Assembly: GCA_047975265.1 (NCBI GenBank)
Contig: JBKEDE010000001.1
Coordinates: 1-23,259 of the forward strand
DNA from: UJ101 sp047975265
GTDB lineage: Bacteria; Bacteroidota; Bacteroidia; Flavobacteriales; UJ101
Direction of reading: 5' to 3'
Length of the DNA: 23,259 bases
Positions 8,058 through 16,753 of the stretch are shown in pieces. Under the pieces are notes generated by a model, which had not been told where the DNA came from, did no database searches, and saw only the letters and a program-made list of their open reading frames with translations. The position numbers and the translations under genes are program-made. Within the stretch, counting starts at the first letter, position 1, and each line of letters opens with the position of its first letter.

Positions 8058-9470
8058 ATGAAACGATTCAAAATAAATTTACTGATGGGAATATGTGTCG
8101 CACTGACCATTTCTTCTTGTGCAGTAAGTAAAAAACATACTCGACCGGAACTTCATCTTCCAGATAAATACAGACAAGAGGTCAATTTAACTGCTGATTC
8201 CGTCCAATTGCCTTGGAATACATTTTTCCGTAACCCTCAATTGACAGGTCTTATAGAAAAAGCATTAGAAAAGAATAAGGATATAAGCATTGCTCTTAAA
8301 AATATGGAACAGCTGGATCTTGCTTTTAAGCAGGCAAAACTCGGTCTTCTCCCTACCTTAGAATTTGTGGCGGGGGTAAACAGAAATTATAACTCTAAAA
8401 ATTCCCTGAATGGACAAATGGCAGATCAGTTTGTAGGATCCGATTATATGGATGATTTCAACAGTAGCCTGAGGCTCAACTGGGAAGTGGATATCTGGGG
8501 CAAGGCAGCGATGCAAAAGGCGGCGACACGTGCTGAATATTTTGGCCAGGTCGAAAACCTATCGGCTTTGAAGACACGCATTATTGTACAGGTTGCACAA
8601 GCTTATTATAACCTGGTAAGTCTGGATGAGCAGATGAAAATTGCAAAGGAGAATATAGCACTCAGTGATAATACCCTCCAGATGATCCGTTTCCAATACA
8701 ATGCAGGTCAGGTCAACTCACTGGCGGTTGAGCAGTCAGAAGCACAGAAAAAAACAGCAGAGTTGCTTGTTCCTTTGATCGAACAAAATATTGCAGTACA
8801 AGAAAATGCACTTAGTATTTTATGTGGAAGCTATCCTGAAAGTGTCTCACGTATAACTGCATTAAAAAATGTAGCTCTTGGAGATGTGTTTGTATCAGGA
8901 GTACCCGCTGAGCTTATCAGCAGAAGACCCGATGTGAAAGCTGCGGAATATGCTGTAATGGCACTGAATGAAAAAACTGGACTTGCCAAAGCAGCTATGT
9001 ATCCGTCGATTAGTCTGAGTCCGCAGATAGGGACTAACTCAATGAAATTTCGGGACTGGTTTGATCTTCCAGGTTCACTCACCAAAACATTGGCAGCTAA
9101 CCTTACAGCACCTATTTTTCAGAAACGTTCTTTGAATACCGCCTACAAAACAGCCTTGATCGAACAGGAAAAAGCAGCTATACAATTCGAACAATCGGTG
9201 TTGGTTGCAGTCAGAGAAGTTTCCGATGCTTTGGCGAAATCAAAAGCAGCTGAGGAGCGTATGTTATTGGTTGAACAAAAATCTGTTTCACTAGATAAGG
9301 CTGTGGAAGATGCAATGAAACTGTATCGTGCAGGTATGGCTACTTACCTAGAGGTGATAACAGCACAGAATAATAGGTTGCAAAATGACCTAGAGGCGGT
9401 TAACATAGAAATGGAAAAGCTTAATGCTTATGTTGAACTTTATAGAGCCTTGGGAGGAGGGGTACAATAA
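8058..9470 (+). CDS. RND efflux outer-membrane factor (TolC/NodT family lipoprotein)
   Basis: This 470-residue protein forms the outer-membrane exit duct of the efflux system. It has a lipoprotein signal with lipobox ISSC (Cys21). Two internally related halves follow, each with long helices and a pair of barrel strands: LRLNWEVDIWGKA near residue 138-150 and LAANLTAPIFQKRSLN near residue 345-360. Both are the strand signatures of the OprM/NodT group. The C-terminal half ends with YRAGMATYLEVITAQNNRLQ, which is also typical. The length is normal and the gene appears intact, unlike the pump gene 11 bp upstream. Confidence 0.94.
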   Translation: MKRFKINLLMGICVALTISSCAVSKKHTRPELHLPDKYRQEVNLTADSVQLPWNTFFRNPQLTGLIEKALEKNKDISIALKNMEQLDLAFKQAKLGLLPTLEFVAGVNRNYNSKNSLNGQMADQFVGSDYMDDFNSSLRLNWEVDIWGKAAMQKAATRAEYFGQVENLSALKTRIIVQVAQAYYNLVSLDEQMKIAKENIALSDNTLQMIRFQYNAGQVNSLAVEQSEAQKKTAELLVPLIEQNIAVQENALSILCGSYPESVSRITALKNVALGDVFVSGVPAELISRRPDVKAAEYAVMALNEKTGLAKAAMYPSISLSPQIGTNSMKFRDWFDLPGSLTKTLAANLTAPIFQKRSLNTAYKTALIEQEKAAIQFEQSVLVAVREVSDALAKSKAAEERMLLVEQKSVSLDKAVEDAMKLYRAGMATYLEVITAQNNRLQNDLEAVNIEMEKLNAYVELYRALGGGVQ

Positions 9471-9522
9471 TAAAAAAACAGTCATTGTTTTTATCATAGC
9501 AACCAGCCTAAAAGAAAAAAAT

Positions 9523-10419
9523 ATGAATATCGCCATTATAGGTAAAATCGGAGTAATAGAAAGATTGCTAATAAAAATTCTGGATCCAGAAAAAAATAAT
9601 ATTATTATAGCAAACAGTCTTCCTAAGCCAGGACGACTGCAACCTAATGTTGATTATTGGATGATTCAGGACAAAAACGGTGATTCAATCCAGATTAATC
9701 AATTGATGAAAATCTCTGATACTATCTATGTTGTTGATCCAAGTTTATTGAATTCTTCTGACTTAACTGATTATATAGAAAATGTTGATAAGGATGATAA
9801 TAATGAGCATTCATATCTGGAAGAAAAACAATTTTACTTATTGGGATGTTTTGGAACTCAACTTGCACTTGAAGAAAAGTTTAATAACATTCCTTATATG
9901 CTAAATGAGTTGTTGTTCGAGCAAATTTCAGGATTGAACGTTACGATATTACGCCCGGGATTCTATTATACTAATTTTTATCACTTTATACCTTTAATAA
10001 TGAAAAAAAGAATAATTGCATCTAATTTTCCAATTGATACTCCCATACCATTAACACATACAGATGATATAGCTGAACAGGCCTCGATAGAAATGTTGGG
10101 TAATAAAAAGGGGAAGTATATAAAGTATATTGTTAGTGATATATGTTCATATCGTAACGTGATAGAAGCCTTTTCCCAAACTACTGATAACAAGTTGTTA
10201 CATTATAGAGAACTTTCATCACAACAATGTATGGCTGGTTTGAGAAATATTGGATTTGAAGCTCATATAGCCGAAGTGTTTACGAAAATGGGGACGGAAT
10301 TAAGAAACGAAGCACTACTCTACGAATACTATTTATATGGATCACCAGTTAATGGGGGAAGAAAAATAGATGATTTTGCAAAAGAGTTTGCGGATAAATA
10401 CAAAAAAATAGCACTTTAG
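9523..10419 (+). CDS. NmrA-like NAD(P)-binding (atypical SDR) protein
   Basis: This 298-residue cytoplasmic protein has the outline of NmrA-type atypical short-chain dehydrogenases: an N-terminal beta strand (MNIAIIGKIGVIE), a central segment ending in LNVTILRPGFYYTNFYHF, and a following PLTHTDDIAEQA, which matches the family's LRPG(F/W)F..N and D(I/V)A motifs. The nucleotide loop is degenerate: GKIGVIE lacks the third Gly of GxxGxxG, and the usual catalytic Tyr-x-x-x-Lys is not evident. It may therefore be a sensor or a non-catalytic member. The frame is open from 9424, overlapping the outer-membrane factor, but the ATG at 9523 gives the correct first strand. It follows the efflux operon by 52 bp with no terminator between, so it is probably cotranscribed. 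Confidence 0.72.
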   Translation: MNIAIIGKIGVIERLLIKILDPEKNNIIIANSLPKPGRLQPNVDYWMIQDKNGDSIQINQLMKISDTIYVVDPSLLNSSDLTDYIENVDKDDNNEHSYLEEKQFYLLGCFGTQLALEEKFNNIPYMLNELLFEQISGLNVTILRPGFYYTNFYHFIPLIMKKRIIASNFPIDTPIPLTHTDDIAEQASIEMLGNKKGKYIKYIVSDICSYRNVIEAFSQTTDNKLLHYRELSSQQCMAGLRNIGFEAHIAEVFTKMGTELRNEALLYEYYLYGSPVNGGRKIDDFAKEFADKYKKIAL

Positions 10420-10472
10420 AATTTACATTAAACAATTATAGCCTGATTCTATATTTCTATCTCTATTTTAAA

Positions 10473-10535
10473 ATGAATAATTATAACGAGGAAATCATCA
10501 GGAAATTGGAGCAAAGATTAATGAAAAGAAAATAG
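10473..10535 (+). other. Possible 20-residue leader-type small reading frame
   Basis: ATG at 10473 opens a 20-codon frame (MNNYNEEIIRKLEQRLMKRK) ending in TAG at 10535, 94 bp before the DUF2652 gene. It is highly charged and may be a degraded gene end or chance. Nothing supports translation beyond the start codon and the helix-like composition. Confidence 0.12.
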
Positions 10536-10578
10536 GTGTATAAGAATAAGTAGTTGACAGTAATTCAAAAATAATCTG

Positions 10579-10604
10579 ACTAGTTGTCTCAATAGTCAAC
10601 TAGT
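10579..10604. repeat. Inverted repeat upstream of the DUF2652 gene (terminator or operator)
   Basis: ACTAGTTG (10579-10586) and CAACTAGT (10597-10604) form an 8-bp stem with a 10-nt loop followed by TTTTAAT. It lies 160 bp after the NmrA-like gene and 25 bp before the DUF2652 start. It may end the efflux transcript or act as a protein-binding palindrome at the promoter of the next gene. Confidence 0.45.
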
Positions 10605-10629
10605 TTTAATAATATATAAAGCCTATGTT

Positions 10630-11280
10630 ATGACAAATACAAAAGAAAGAGAAGGTATAATATTGATACCTGATTTGAGTGGGTTTACTGAATTCGTTTT
10701 CACAACCAAAACACATGTAGGAGAATACCTTACAAAACAGTTGTTGTCAGTACTCATAGATGCCAATAAAAAACATTTTTATATATCTGAAATTGAAGGT
10801 GATGCCATTCTGTTTTACAGATACAACAAAAGACCTTGCCACGATTGTGTTATGGAAGTTTTAGAGAGAATGCAGGAAGCTTTTAATCTTAAATTATCTC
10901 AGTTGGAGAAAGCTTTTAACACAAAAATAGATATGTCATTAAAGTTTATTGTACACCACGGAAAATTTTCAAGATATACTATAAGGGATTTTAAAAAGCT
11001 ATATGGAAAGCCTATAATTGAAGCTCACAGACTTTTAAAAAATGAATATGCTGAACATCCTTCTTATATTTTGTTTACAAATTCATTTCTCGAAACATCC
11101 AAAAAGAACAAACACAGAGCATCAAAACATTCCGTTACTATTCCTGAAGTTGGAGTTATACAATATTTGTCTAAACAGTTAAAATTTTTATCTGAAAACT
11201 TTAGCGGCATAGATATAAACACTTTGGAAAGTCGATTTCAAAGAAGCAACAGCTATGCCAATCCAGATAAATTACAGTAA
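10630..11280 (+). CDS. DUF2652 domain protein (class III cyclase-like fold)
   Basis: The product has 216 residues. The opening IILIPDLSGFTEFVFTT and the IEGDAILFYRY segment match the DUF2652 family, which resembles the class III adenylate/guanylate cyclase domain: DLSGFT corresponds to the first metal-binding Asp region and EGDA to the second. Whether the product makes a cyclic nucleotide is not known for this family and cannot be read here. The centre (KFIVHHGKFSRY, then KLYGKPIIEAHRLLKN) also fits. It is preceded by the inverted repeat at 10579 and is probably transcribed alone. Start ATG 10630; the ATG at 10625 is out of frame. Confidence 0.82.
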   Translation: MTNTKEREGIILIPDLSGFTEFVFTTKTHVGEYLTKQLLSVLIDANKKHFYISEIEGDAILFYRYNKRPCHDCVMEVLERMQEAFNLKLSQLEKAFNTKIDMSLKFIVHHGKFSRYTIRDFKKLYGKPIIEAHRLLKNEYAEHPSYILFTNSFLETSKKNKHRASKHSVTIPEVGVIQYLSKQLKFLSENFSGIDINTLESRFQRSNSYANPDKLQ

Positions 11281-11704
11281 ATAAATTAGGGGTGATGGTG
11301 TTGGGAGTAGAAATTGTCAGACTTGACCTTAAGTATGGTCATATATTCATAGGTGCAATTGATATCGGAGAAAAAAGAATGTTCTGGAGGAATTCAATAG
11401 TTGACAGGTGAAATTGTTATGGAATCTTACATAGTGGGATTTTAAGCAACTAAAAAAGTTGAATATTTCTTCAAACTAAATTGTCAAGTTATGTTATCCG
11501 AAATATATTCTGCAACCAGTGTTATTTAAAGAAGGAGATGTTAAGTTGGCTGTTGAAAATCCAAATGGTCCTGTAATAAGTAATATTAAAGCTAGAGTAT
11601 AAGACTTTTTGTAAAGTTACGGAACACTTCCGATTTAGAAATAATAATAAAATATAATGCGAAACAAGACGGTATTTTTTTGTTTCATAAATAAAATTAA
11701 CATT
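11281..11704. other. AT-rich intergenic stretch without a convincing gene
   Basis: Two short plus-strand frames can be read. One is 11295-11411 (38 codons, MVLGVEIVRLDLKYGHIFIG...). The other is 11519-11602 (27 codons from GTG, VLFKEGDVKLAVENPNGPV...). Both have protein-like composition but no start signals or family I recognise, so they may be remnants of decayed genes. No terminator or clear promoter is visible. Confidence 0.4.
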
Positions 11705-12109
11705 ATGGATTACTTTTTTAAAACGATGTTTTACAAGGTGAAGCACTATAACTTATTCTATTTGATTGGAGCATTTTTTATTATGTGTTCCGTTTCATTA
11801 TATATGTTTAATCATAATAATGATCCGAAAAATAAAATTTGTTTTTACATAATCTTTATTTGTCTTGCTTTAGCAGGAATAATAAAAATTTATTTTTCGA
11901 TTAGTAATACAAAAATATTAGAGAACAGATTTTCATTTTTTCTGTCAGGTATGCTGACGATATTAATAGCTCTTTTGGTATTGAAAAATTTTGAAAAACT
12001 TGAAATTATTTATGCTTTAATAATTCTGAAAATAGGCTTTAGTGCTGTCATAAACTTAAAGATATGTACAGAATTAAAAAATTACGGAATGGTTAATTGG
12101 AGCAAATAG
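11705..12109 (+). CDS. Small multi-pass membrane protein, probably truncated
   Basis: From the ATG at 11705 the product has 134 residues with hydrophobic segments at about 16-34, 44-64, 74-95 and 100-120 (LFYLIGAFFIMCSVSLYMF, ICFYIIFICLALAGIIKIYF, FFLSGMLTILIALLVL, IIYALIILKIGFSAVI). I cannot assign a family; the SGMLTILIALLVL helix is weakly reminiscent of HdeD/DUF308 proteins. It ends at TAG 12107-12109, but the same frame continues open for a further 83 codons that also encode membrane segments, so the stop may have cut a longer gene. An upstream in-frame ATG at 11657 would add an unlikely 16-residue leader. Confidence 0.5.
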   Translation: MDYFFKTMFYKVKHYNLFYLIGAFFIMCSVSLYMFNHNNDPKNKICFYIIFICLALAGIIKIYFSISNTKILENRFSFFLSGMLTILIALLVLKNFEKLEIIYALIILKIGFSAVINLKICTELKNYGMVNWSK

Positions 12110-12361
12110 ATTTTACTAAATTTTGTTATACTTATAGTATCTCTATCAGCATTCTATCTCTCATTACTAAACCATTCTATACCCTATATTATTGCATTAC
12201 TATTATTTCTATTGGGAATACAGTGGCTAATATTAGTAGACCCTTTTACATTTAGAGATAAGGTAAGTAGAAACATATATCTTAAAATAGATGAAATCAA
12301 ACAAGAATATTTTAATGCTTTACGAAAAAATTGGAATGCGGATAAAGACCTTTATTTTTAA
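12110..12361 (+). pseudogene. Membrane protein segment in frame behind a stop, without its own start
   Basis: 83 codons follow TAG 12107-12109 in the same frame as the preceding gene. They encode two hydrophobic helices (NFVILIVSLSAFYLSLL and IPYIIALLLFLLGIQWLILV) and a charged cytoplasmic-type tail (IYLKIDEIKQEYFNALRKNW). There is no ATG near its beginning. Either the stop broke one long gene, or this is a separate gene whose start decayed: the bases around 12108 (ATAGATTTTACTAAATTTT) would give a start with an ATA-to-ATG change and one T fewer. No family recognised. Confidence 0.5.
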
Positions 12362-12396
12362 TTCTATATAAATTTCAGAGCAAATAAAAATCAAAT

Positions 12397-12726
12397 ATGA
12401 AATATATATTTTTAGGTTTAGCTATTATACTTGAAGTTATTGGTTCTAGTTTCATGAAAGCTTCTGATGGTTTTTCTAAAATCATCCCAACTACAATTAC
12501 CGTTTTAGCCTTTATTGCTTGTTTCTTCTTTTTTTCACAGGCTTTAAAGTCAATTCCTCTCGGAATAGCTTATGCTATTTGGGGTGGTTTTGGAATTGTG
12601 CTAACCGCAATTATTTCAGTAATAATCTTTAAACAGTCTTTAGATTTACCTGCCATTGTTGGTATAATATTGATTGTAACTGGGGTTTTAGTAATGAACT
12701 TCTTTTCAAAAAGTAATATTCATTAA
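12397..12726 (+). CDS. Small multidrug resistance (SMR, EmrE/QacE-type) exporter
   Basis: The 109-residue inner-membrane protein has four helices and works as a dimer, exchanging protons for lipophilic cations such as quaternary ammonium compounds. The essential membrane glutamate is Glu13 in LAIILEVIGSSFMK (EmrE Glu14). The signature IPLGIAYAIWGGFGIVL (about residues 53-69) and the LDLPAIVGIILIVTGVLVMN helix are well conserved, and even the short tail resembles that of EmrE. The gene is complete and standard in length while both neighbours look damaged. Start ATG 12397 is preceded by an A-rich stretch. Confidence 0.94.
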   Translation: MKYIFLGLAIILEVIGSSFMKASDGFSKIIPTTITVLAFIACFFFFSQALKSIPLGIAYAIWGGFGIVLTAIISVIIFKQSLDLPAIVGIILIVTGVLVMNFFSKSNIH

Positions 12727-12733
12727 ATATAAT

Positions 12734-13040
12734 ATGGAAGAAACAGTCTTACATATCCAAAAATCATTTTTAGGGGTTAATTATTCTGAAAAGGAACTAA
12801 GAAGCAGAGAGTTTATAAAATGTGAGTGTATAAGTTGTGATTAATTCATTTGAAGATTGTGTATTTAAAAAATGTAATTTTTCAATAGGGATATTGATGA
12901 AGTTGACTTTAGAAATACAGTATTTATTGGTTGCAAAATTTCGGGTTTGGATTTTGAATGAGTTTATTGCAAAAAGTAAAAATCAATAGAGTTTAATAGT
13001 TTTGAAAATGGATAACTATTGCTAAAAAAAACTATTTAAT
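12734..13040 (+). pseudogene. Decayed pentapeptide-repeat protein gene
   Basis: The first 36 codons read MEETVLHIQKSFLGVNYSEKEL...FIKCECISCD and end in TAA at 12842-12844. The protein continues in the +1 frame from 12846 (SFEDCVFKKCNFS), returns to the first frame at 12890 (DIDEVDFRNTVFIGCKISGLDF) and stops at TGA 12959-12961, with more scraps up to about 13040. The regular F/L-x-x-C/N-x spacing is the pentapeptide-repeat helix seen in Qnr-like and McbG-like proteins, some of which protect DNA gyrase. At least two frameshifts and three stops make it non-functional. Its 3' end runs straight into the RteC gene with no spacer, suggesting a deletion between them. Confidence 0.78.
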
Positions 13041-13061
13041 CTGAAAAGTAAAATAAATGAT

Positions 13062-13835
13062 TTGGTTATTGAAATAGATGATCAGATTAAATTATCTGAA
13101 ATTATCATAAAACATACTTTAAAAATTTTATCCGAAATTAGAGATTATGTTCTCGAAAAAGAATTTATCAATCAGCAGGAAGAAATTCATTTTTTTAAAG
13201 AACTAAAACCAAAAATACTATCTAAACTTATCTACTATAATTCCATCTACAGAATCGAGACCAAAAAGCCTAATGAAGATAAAAAAAATACTCGAAAGTT
13301 TTACAAAAAAGAATTGGATAAAATTAAACTTTATTTTGATAATAACCTGGAATTCTACAAATATTACCGAACTGGAAGTACTTATTTAGACGAACATTAT
13401 TTTGTCCGTGGAAAACACAATATCAAATTAAGTTTAGATACATTTTGTTTTGAGGCGGATCATCGTTTTACCACATCACATGATTATAAAGTAGCTAAAA
13501 TTATCGCGAACGATTTAATTCAAGTGTATATAGAAGATAAATTGAATAGCACTAATCAAAAAAGGAATTTTGAAAAGTTTCCATTAAGTTGGACAGGAAG
13601 CAAAACAGCATTAATCGAATTGATATATGCGTTACATGTTCAAGGAGTATTTGATAATGGAAATACCGATATTAAAGTCATCGCAAAGACATTTGAAAGC
13701 ATCTTTAATATCAATTTAGGGGATTTTTATCATACGTTTATGGAGCTTAAAGCTCGCAAAATAAACCGAACGAAATTCCTTGACAGCCTTCGGGACGCAC
13801 TCATCAGGAAAATGGATGAGCAGGATGAAATGTAG
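13062..13835 (+). CDS. rteC: RteC domain protein from a conjugative element
   Basis: The product matches RteC, the regulator first described on the Bacteroides element CTnDOT, where it activates excision genes after tetracycline induction. Family features include EIHFFKELKPKILSKLIYYN, the strongly conserved NLEFYKYYRTGSTYLDEHYFVRG region, HDYKVAKIIAND, WTGSKTALIELIYALH and a C-terminal winged-helix-like part ending in FLDSLRDALIRKM. No ATG exists in frame: the frame opens after TAA 13023-13025 and the family-like part (LFNLKSKINDLVIEID) already begins there. TTG 13062 is only a nominal start, and CTG 13041 is another option. The gene may have lost its true start when upstream DNA was deleted. 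It converges on the helicase remnant, 12 bp apart. Confidence 0.85.
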   Translation: MVIEIDDQIKLSEIIIKHTLKILSEIRDYVLEKEFINQQEEIHFFKELKPKILSKLIYYNSIYRIETKKPNEDKKNTRKFYKKELDKIKLYFDNNLEFYKYYRTGSTYLDEHYFVRGKHNIKLSLDTFCFEADHRFTTSHDYKVAKIIANDLIQVYIEDKLNSTNQKRNFEKFPLSWTGSKTALIELIYALHVQGVFDNGNTDIKVIAKTFESIFNINLGDFYHTFMELKARKINRTKFLDSLRDALIRKMDEQDEM

Positions 13836-13847
13836 CGGGCATTATAA

Positions 13848-16160
13848 TCACAGTATCCCTCTTGATAGATGAACACCTTTTGTCGGGACAATGGTTTCGG
13901 AAACCATCGGGGTTTCTTCCTGTTTTTCTTGTTGCTCCACAGATTCTTCTTTGGATTCGGGAGTAATAGACAACTGTATCTTCCGCTCAATGGCAACCAG
14001 TTCCGTTTTGAGTTCACTCAATCGGCTCTCTTTGCTCCAGGTACCGTTCAGCACTTCCAGAAGAACAGGTATGTCTTTTTGTATTTCGGCAATTTTCTTT
14101 TGCTCCTGTTCTATATAGGTCGGTAGTTTTTCCAATGCATTCAGGAAATTCATAGATGCCAGTTTTTTATCTTTGGCAATGATGCCGTTGTTGTAGGTGT
14201 ATTTGATATTTCCCTCGCCCTGTATCAGAAAACGGTTTACCCGAATATCCACGCCCTCTTTTTGTGATATTTCCGTTTTGACCAAAAGCTGAAAACCGTA
14301 AAGACTTCCGATTTCCTCATAATCACCGCCTGTACGGGCTTTATCAGCAAGCTGGTTGAGCTTTGCCCCGATTTGTTTTATATTTGCATTTGGCGATAAG
14401 CCGTCCAGTTTGATAGGGTTGACAATAGTGCCGTCCGGACGTTTTTGGATACGCCCTTGCAGATTGTTCCAATCAAGGCTCATACGGTCGAAGCGGGATT
14501 GGGCTTTGTCCAGTTCTGCCGTATAGTTTTCCAGTTTATTCTTGGCACTGAATTTAGAACGGCTGAACGCTTGTTTTTCACTTTCCAGTCCAACTAGCTG
14601 CTTTTCCAGTTTGGCTTTATCCAACAGATCGGTATTGCCCGATAGGATAGCTACATATTCCGAGAAATTCATTCCGGATTTTTCATCCATACTGCCCTCA
14701 TCAATCGTCCGTTTACCAAGATTGTTGGTCTTTAACTGGTCAATAAAAAGCTGCTTATTATACAATAGGTTGAACTTGTAGCTGTCCAATGATTTTTCAA
14801 CGGCATAGATGATCACATCCACTTTGTTATCGGCAAAGAATTTGGCAATCTCATTGCCTTTTCGGATGGCCCGACCGTCCCTTTGGGCAAGGTCGGATGA
14901 CCGCCAGGGCGTATCCAGATGATGAACGGCAACAGCTCTTTTCTGTGCATTGACACCTGTACCGATCATACTCGTAGAGCCGAACAACACCCGGATTTCT
15001 CCCTCGTTCATCCCCTTAATCAATTCCTTACGTTTTTTATCATTCTTGGCTTCTTGTATAAAACGTATTTCATTGGCAGGGATGCCGTGGTCTTCCACGA
15101 GCTTGCGTTTGATTTCAGTATATACGTTCCATTCGCCCGGCTTATAGGTTCCCAAATCGGAGAAAACGAACTGTGTTCCTTTCTGTGCTTTGAATTTGTG
15201 GTAATACTTGGCGATATTATTGGCACAGTGCGTAGCCTTGTTGTCGGGATGGTCTCCGTAATGTGGACCTACCATTCGCATATCCAGCGACATCTTACGG
15301 GCATAGTTCGTAGCGATGAGCATCTTGGCTTTTTCTTCCCTTTTGGACAGCGGAGCCCTGCCCAATAGTTCGCCCCTGCCTGATTTAGCAAATTCCATCA
15401 GCTTTTGGATAAATACCGCCTGGTCGGGCGTAGGCGGAATATTGTAAAGCACTTCCTTTTTATCTGGACGGTCAATACCAATCATTTCGGCAGTGCGGTA
15501 ATCCGTAATTTCGGAGTAGAATTGAGCTAGTTCCGGTACTTTGATAAAATAGCGGAAACGCTCTTTTGCCACGATATTGTTAGCCACCGAAAACTCGTAA
15601 TCGGTAGTTTTCTTAGCATAAATCGCCGCCCACGCATCAAAGGAGTTAATGCCCTGCTTTGCCATTGCTCGAGGTCGCAGGTATTTGAACAGGAGGTATA
15701 ATTCTGTCAGTGAATTGCTGATAGTGGTTCCCGAAAGAAAGGTTGCACCCATATCGGCATCAATACGTTCCTGAATGGTTCGGATAGCAAACAGCAGGTT
15801 CATTGCCTTTTGGCTTCCCTGTTGATTGCCCAATCCCGCAACCCTTGAATGCCGGGTGTTGAACATCAGGTTTTTGAATTGATGGTTTTCGTCCACAAAC
15901 AAATGGTCTATGCCCATCATCTTAAAATCCACAATATCATCTTTTCGGTTCTCGATATCGTGTTGCAGGGTTTTGAGCTTCACTTCGAGGTTTTCTTTCT
16001 GTTTTTCAGCTCCCTTTAGCATCCATTGCGTTATTTCATTGCCCTGGCTTCGCATAACGTCAAGGTTTTCCTCTACGCTGTCCAATTCCGCTTGCAGGAT
16101 TTCTTTTTGTATTTCGGACGATTGGGGTATCATTCCGAACTGGTCGTGGGTCAATATCAC
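13848..16160 (-). pseudogene. SNF2-type helicase of a conjugative element, C-terminal fragment (part 3)
   Basis: This 770-residue reading frame holds most of the helicase motor and the C-terminal region of a very large (usually about 1900-residue) methylase-helicase carried by Bacteroidota conjugative elements and related to phage DarB-type proteins. Visible motifs are the Walker B-like DHLFVDENHQFKN, the motif III-like FLSGTTISNS, the RVLFGSTSMIGTGVN segment and motif VI QRDGRAIRKGN. The nominal start is a GTG, but homologous coding continues upstream to about 16261 in the same frame (ILYPGIDDFTPQKRLRIFGDIKNN), where a 2-nt insertion breaks it off from the middle fragment. Its GC content is visibly higher than that of the flanking chromosome. 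The very end (TKGVHLSRGIL) may be native or trimmed. Confidence 0.85.
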
Positions 16161-16225
16161 ACAATCCCACTCGTTGTTTTTGATATCACCGAAAATCCGT
16201 AACCGCTTTTGGGGTGTAAAATCAT

Positions 16226-16753
16226 CTATGCCCGGGTAGAGGATTTTGGCGTGAGGGTAAGCACAGTGCGGTAGGTTTCGGCAATTTCAGGCACATTGGC
16301 TTTCAGTCCGATAATCATCGGTTTGTGGGCTAATTCCAAACGCTTCATTTCCTGTGCTGCCGTACACATGATCAGTGTTTTTCCCGCACCCACTTCGTGG
16401 TCGCAAATCGCACCATTGTTGAACTTTATCATCCATACGGCATCCTTTTGGCTCGAATAGAGGTTTTCAATGCCTAATCCTTTGCGGTCTAATCCCGGGA
16501 ACTCCTGATGTGTACCGTCATAATTCGGGCGGACAAAGCAGCAGTTAAAGGTGTCGTTGTACTGGTCGGTCAGCCTTGTTTTGAAGTCATCGTTCTGGGC
16601 GTGAAGCCAGTCGGTAAAGGCGGTTCGTATTTCGTCAATCTTGGTATTTGCCATCAACCTGCACCGTTTTGGAAATATCAGGTGTGGTATTGACCAATGC
16701 GTGTTTGAGCAGGGCAATCCCGTCATATGTCCGGCTTTGGGCTTTGACCGCAT
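16226..16753 (-). pseudogene. SNF2-type helicase, middle fragment with Walker A (part 2)
   Basis: The true homology in this frame starts at about 16655 (MANTKIDEIRTAFTDWLHAQ) and runs to about 16266. It contains the Q-motif-like YSSQKDAVWMI and the Walker A motif HEVGAGKT, followed by LIMCTAAQEMKRL and a conserved KPMIIGLKANVPEIAETYRT. The residues before MANTK (read from the nominal start at 16753) are an out-of-frame reading of part 1. At the other end the frame leaves homology at TYRTVLTLTPK, where the family reads TYRTAYPHAK. Removing two bases of the CACA at 16262-16265 restores the frame into part 3. Confidence 0.85.

Noticed and set aside
10551..11407. 10-bp direct repeat TAGTTGACAG at 10551 and 11398 flanking the DUF2652 gene, as target duplication or attachment sites
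   Set aside because: Many 10-bp matches are expected by chance in a window of this size, and no inverted ends accompany them.
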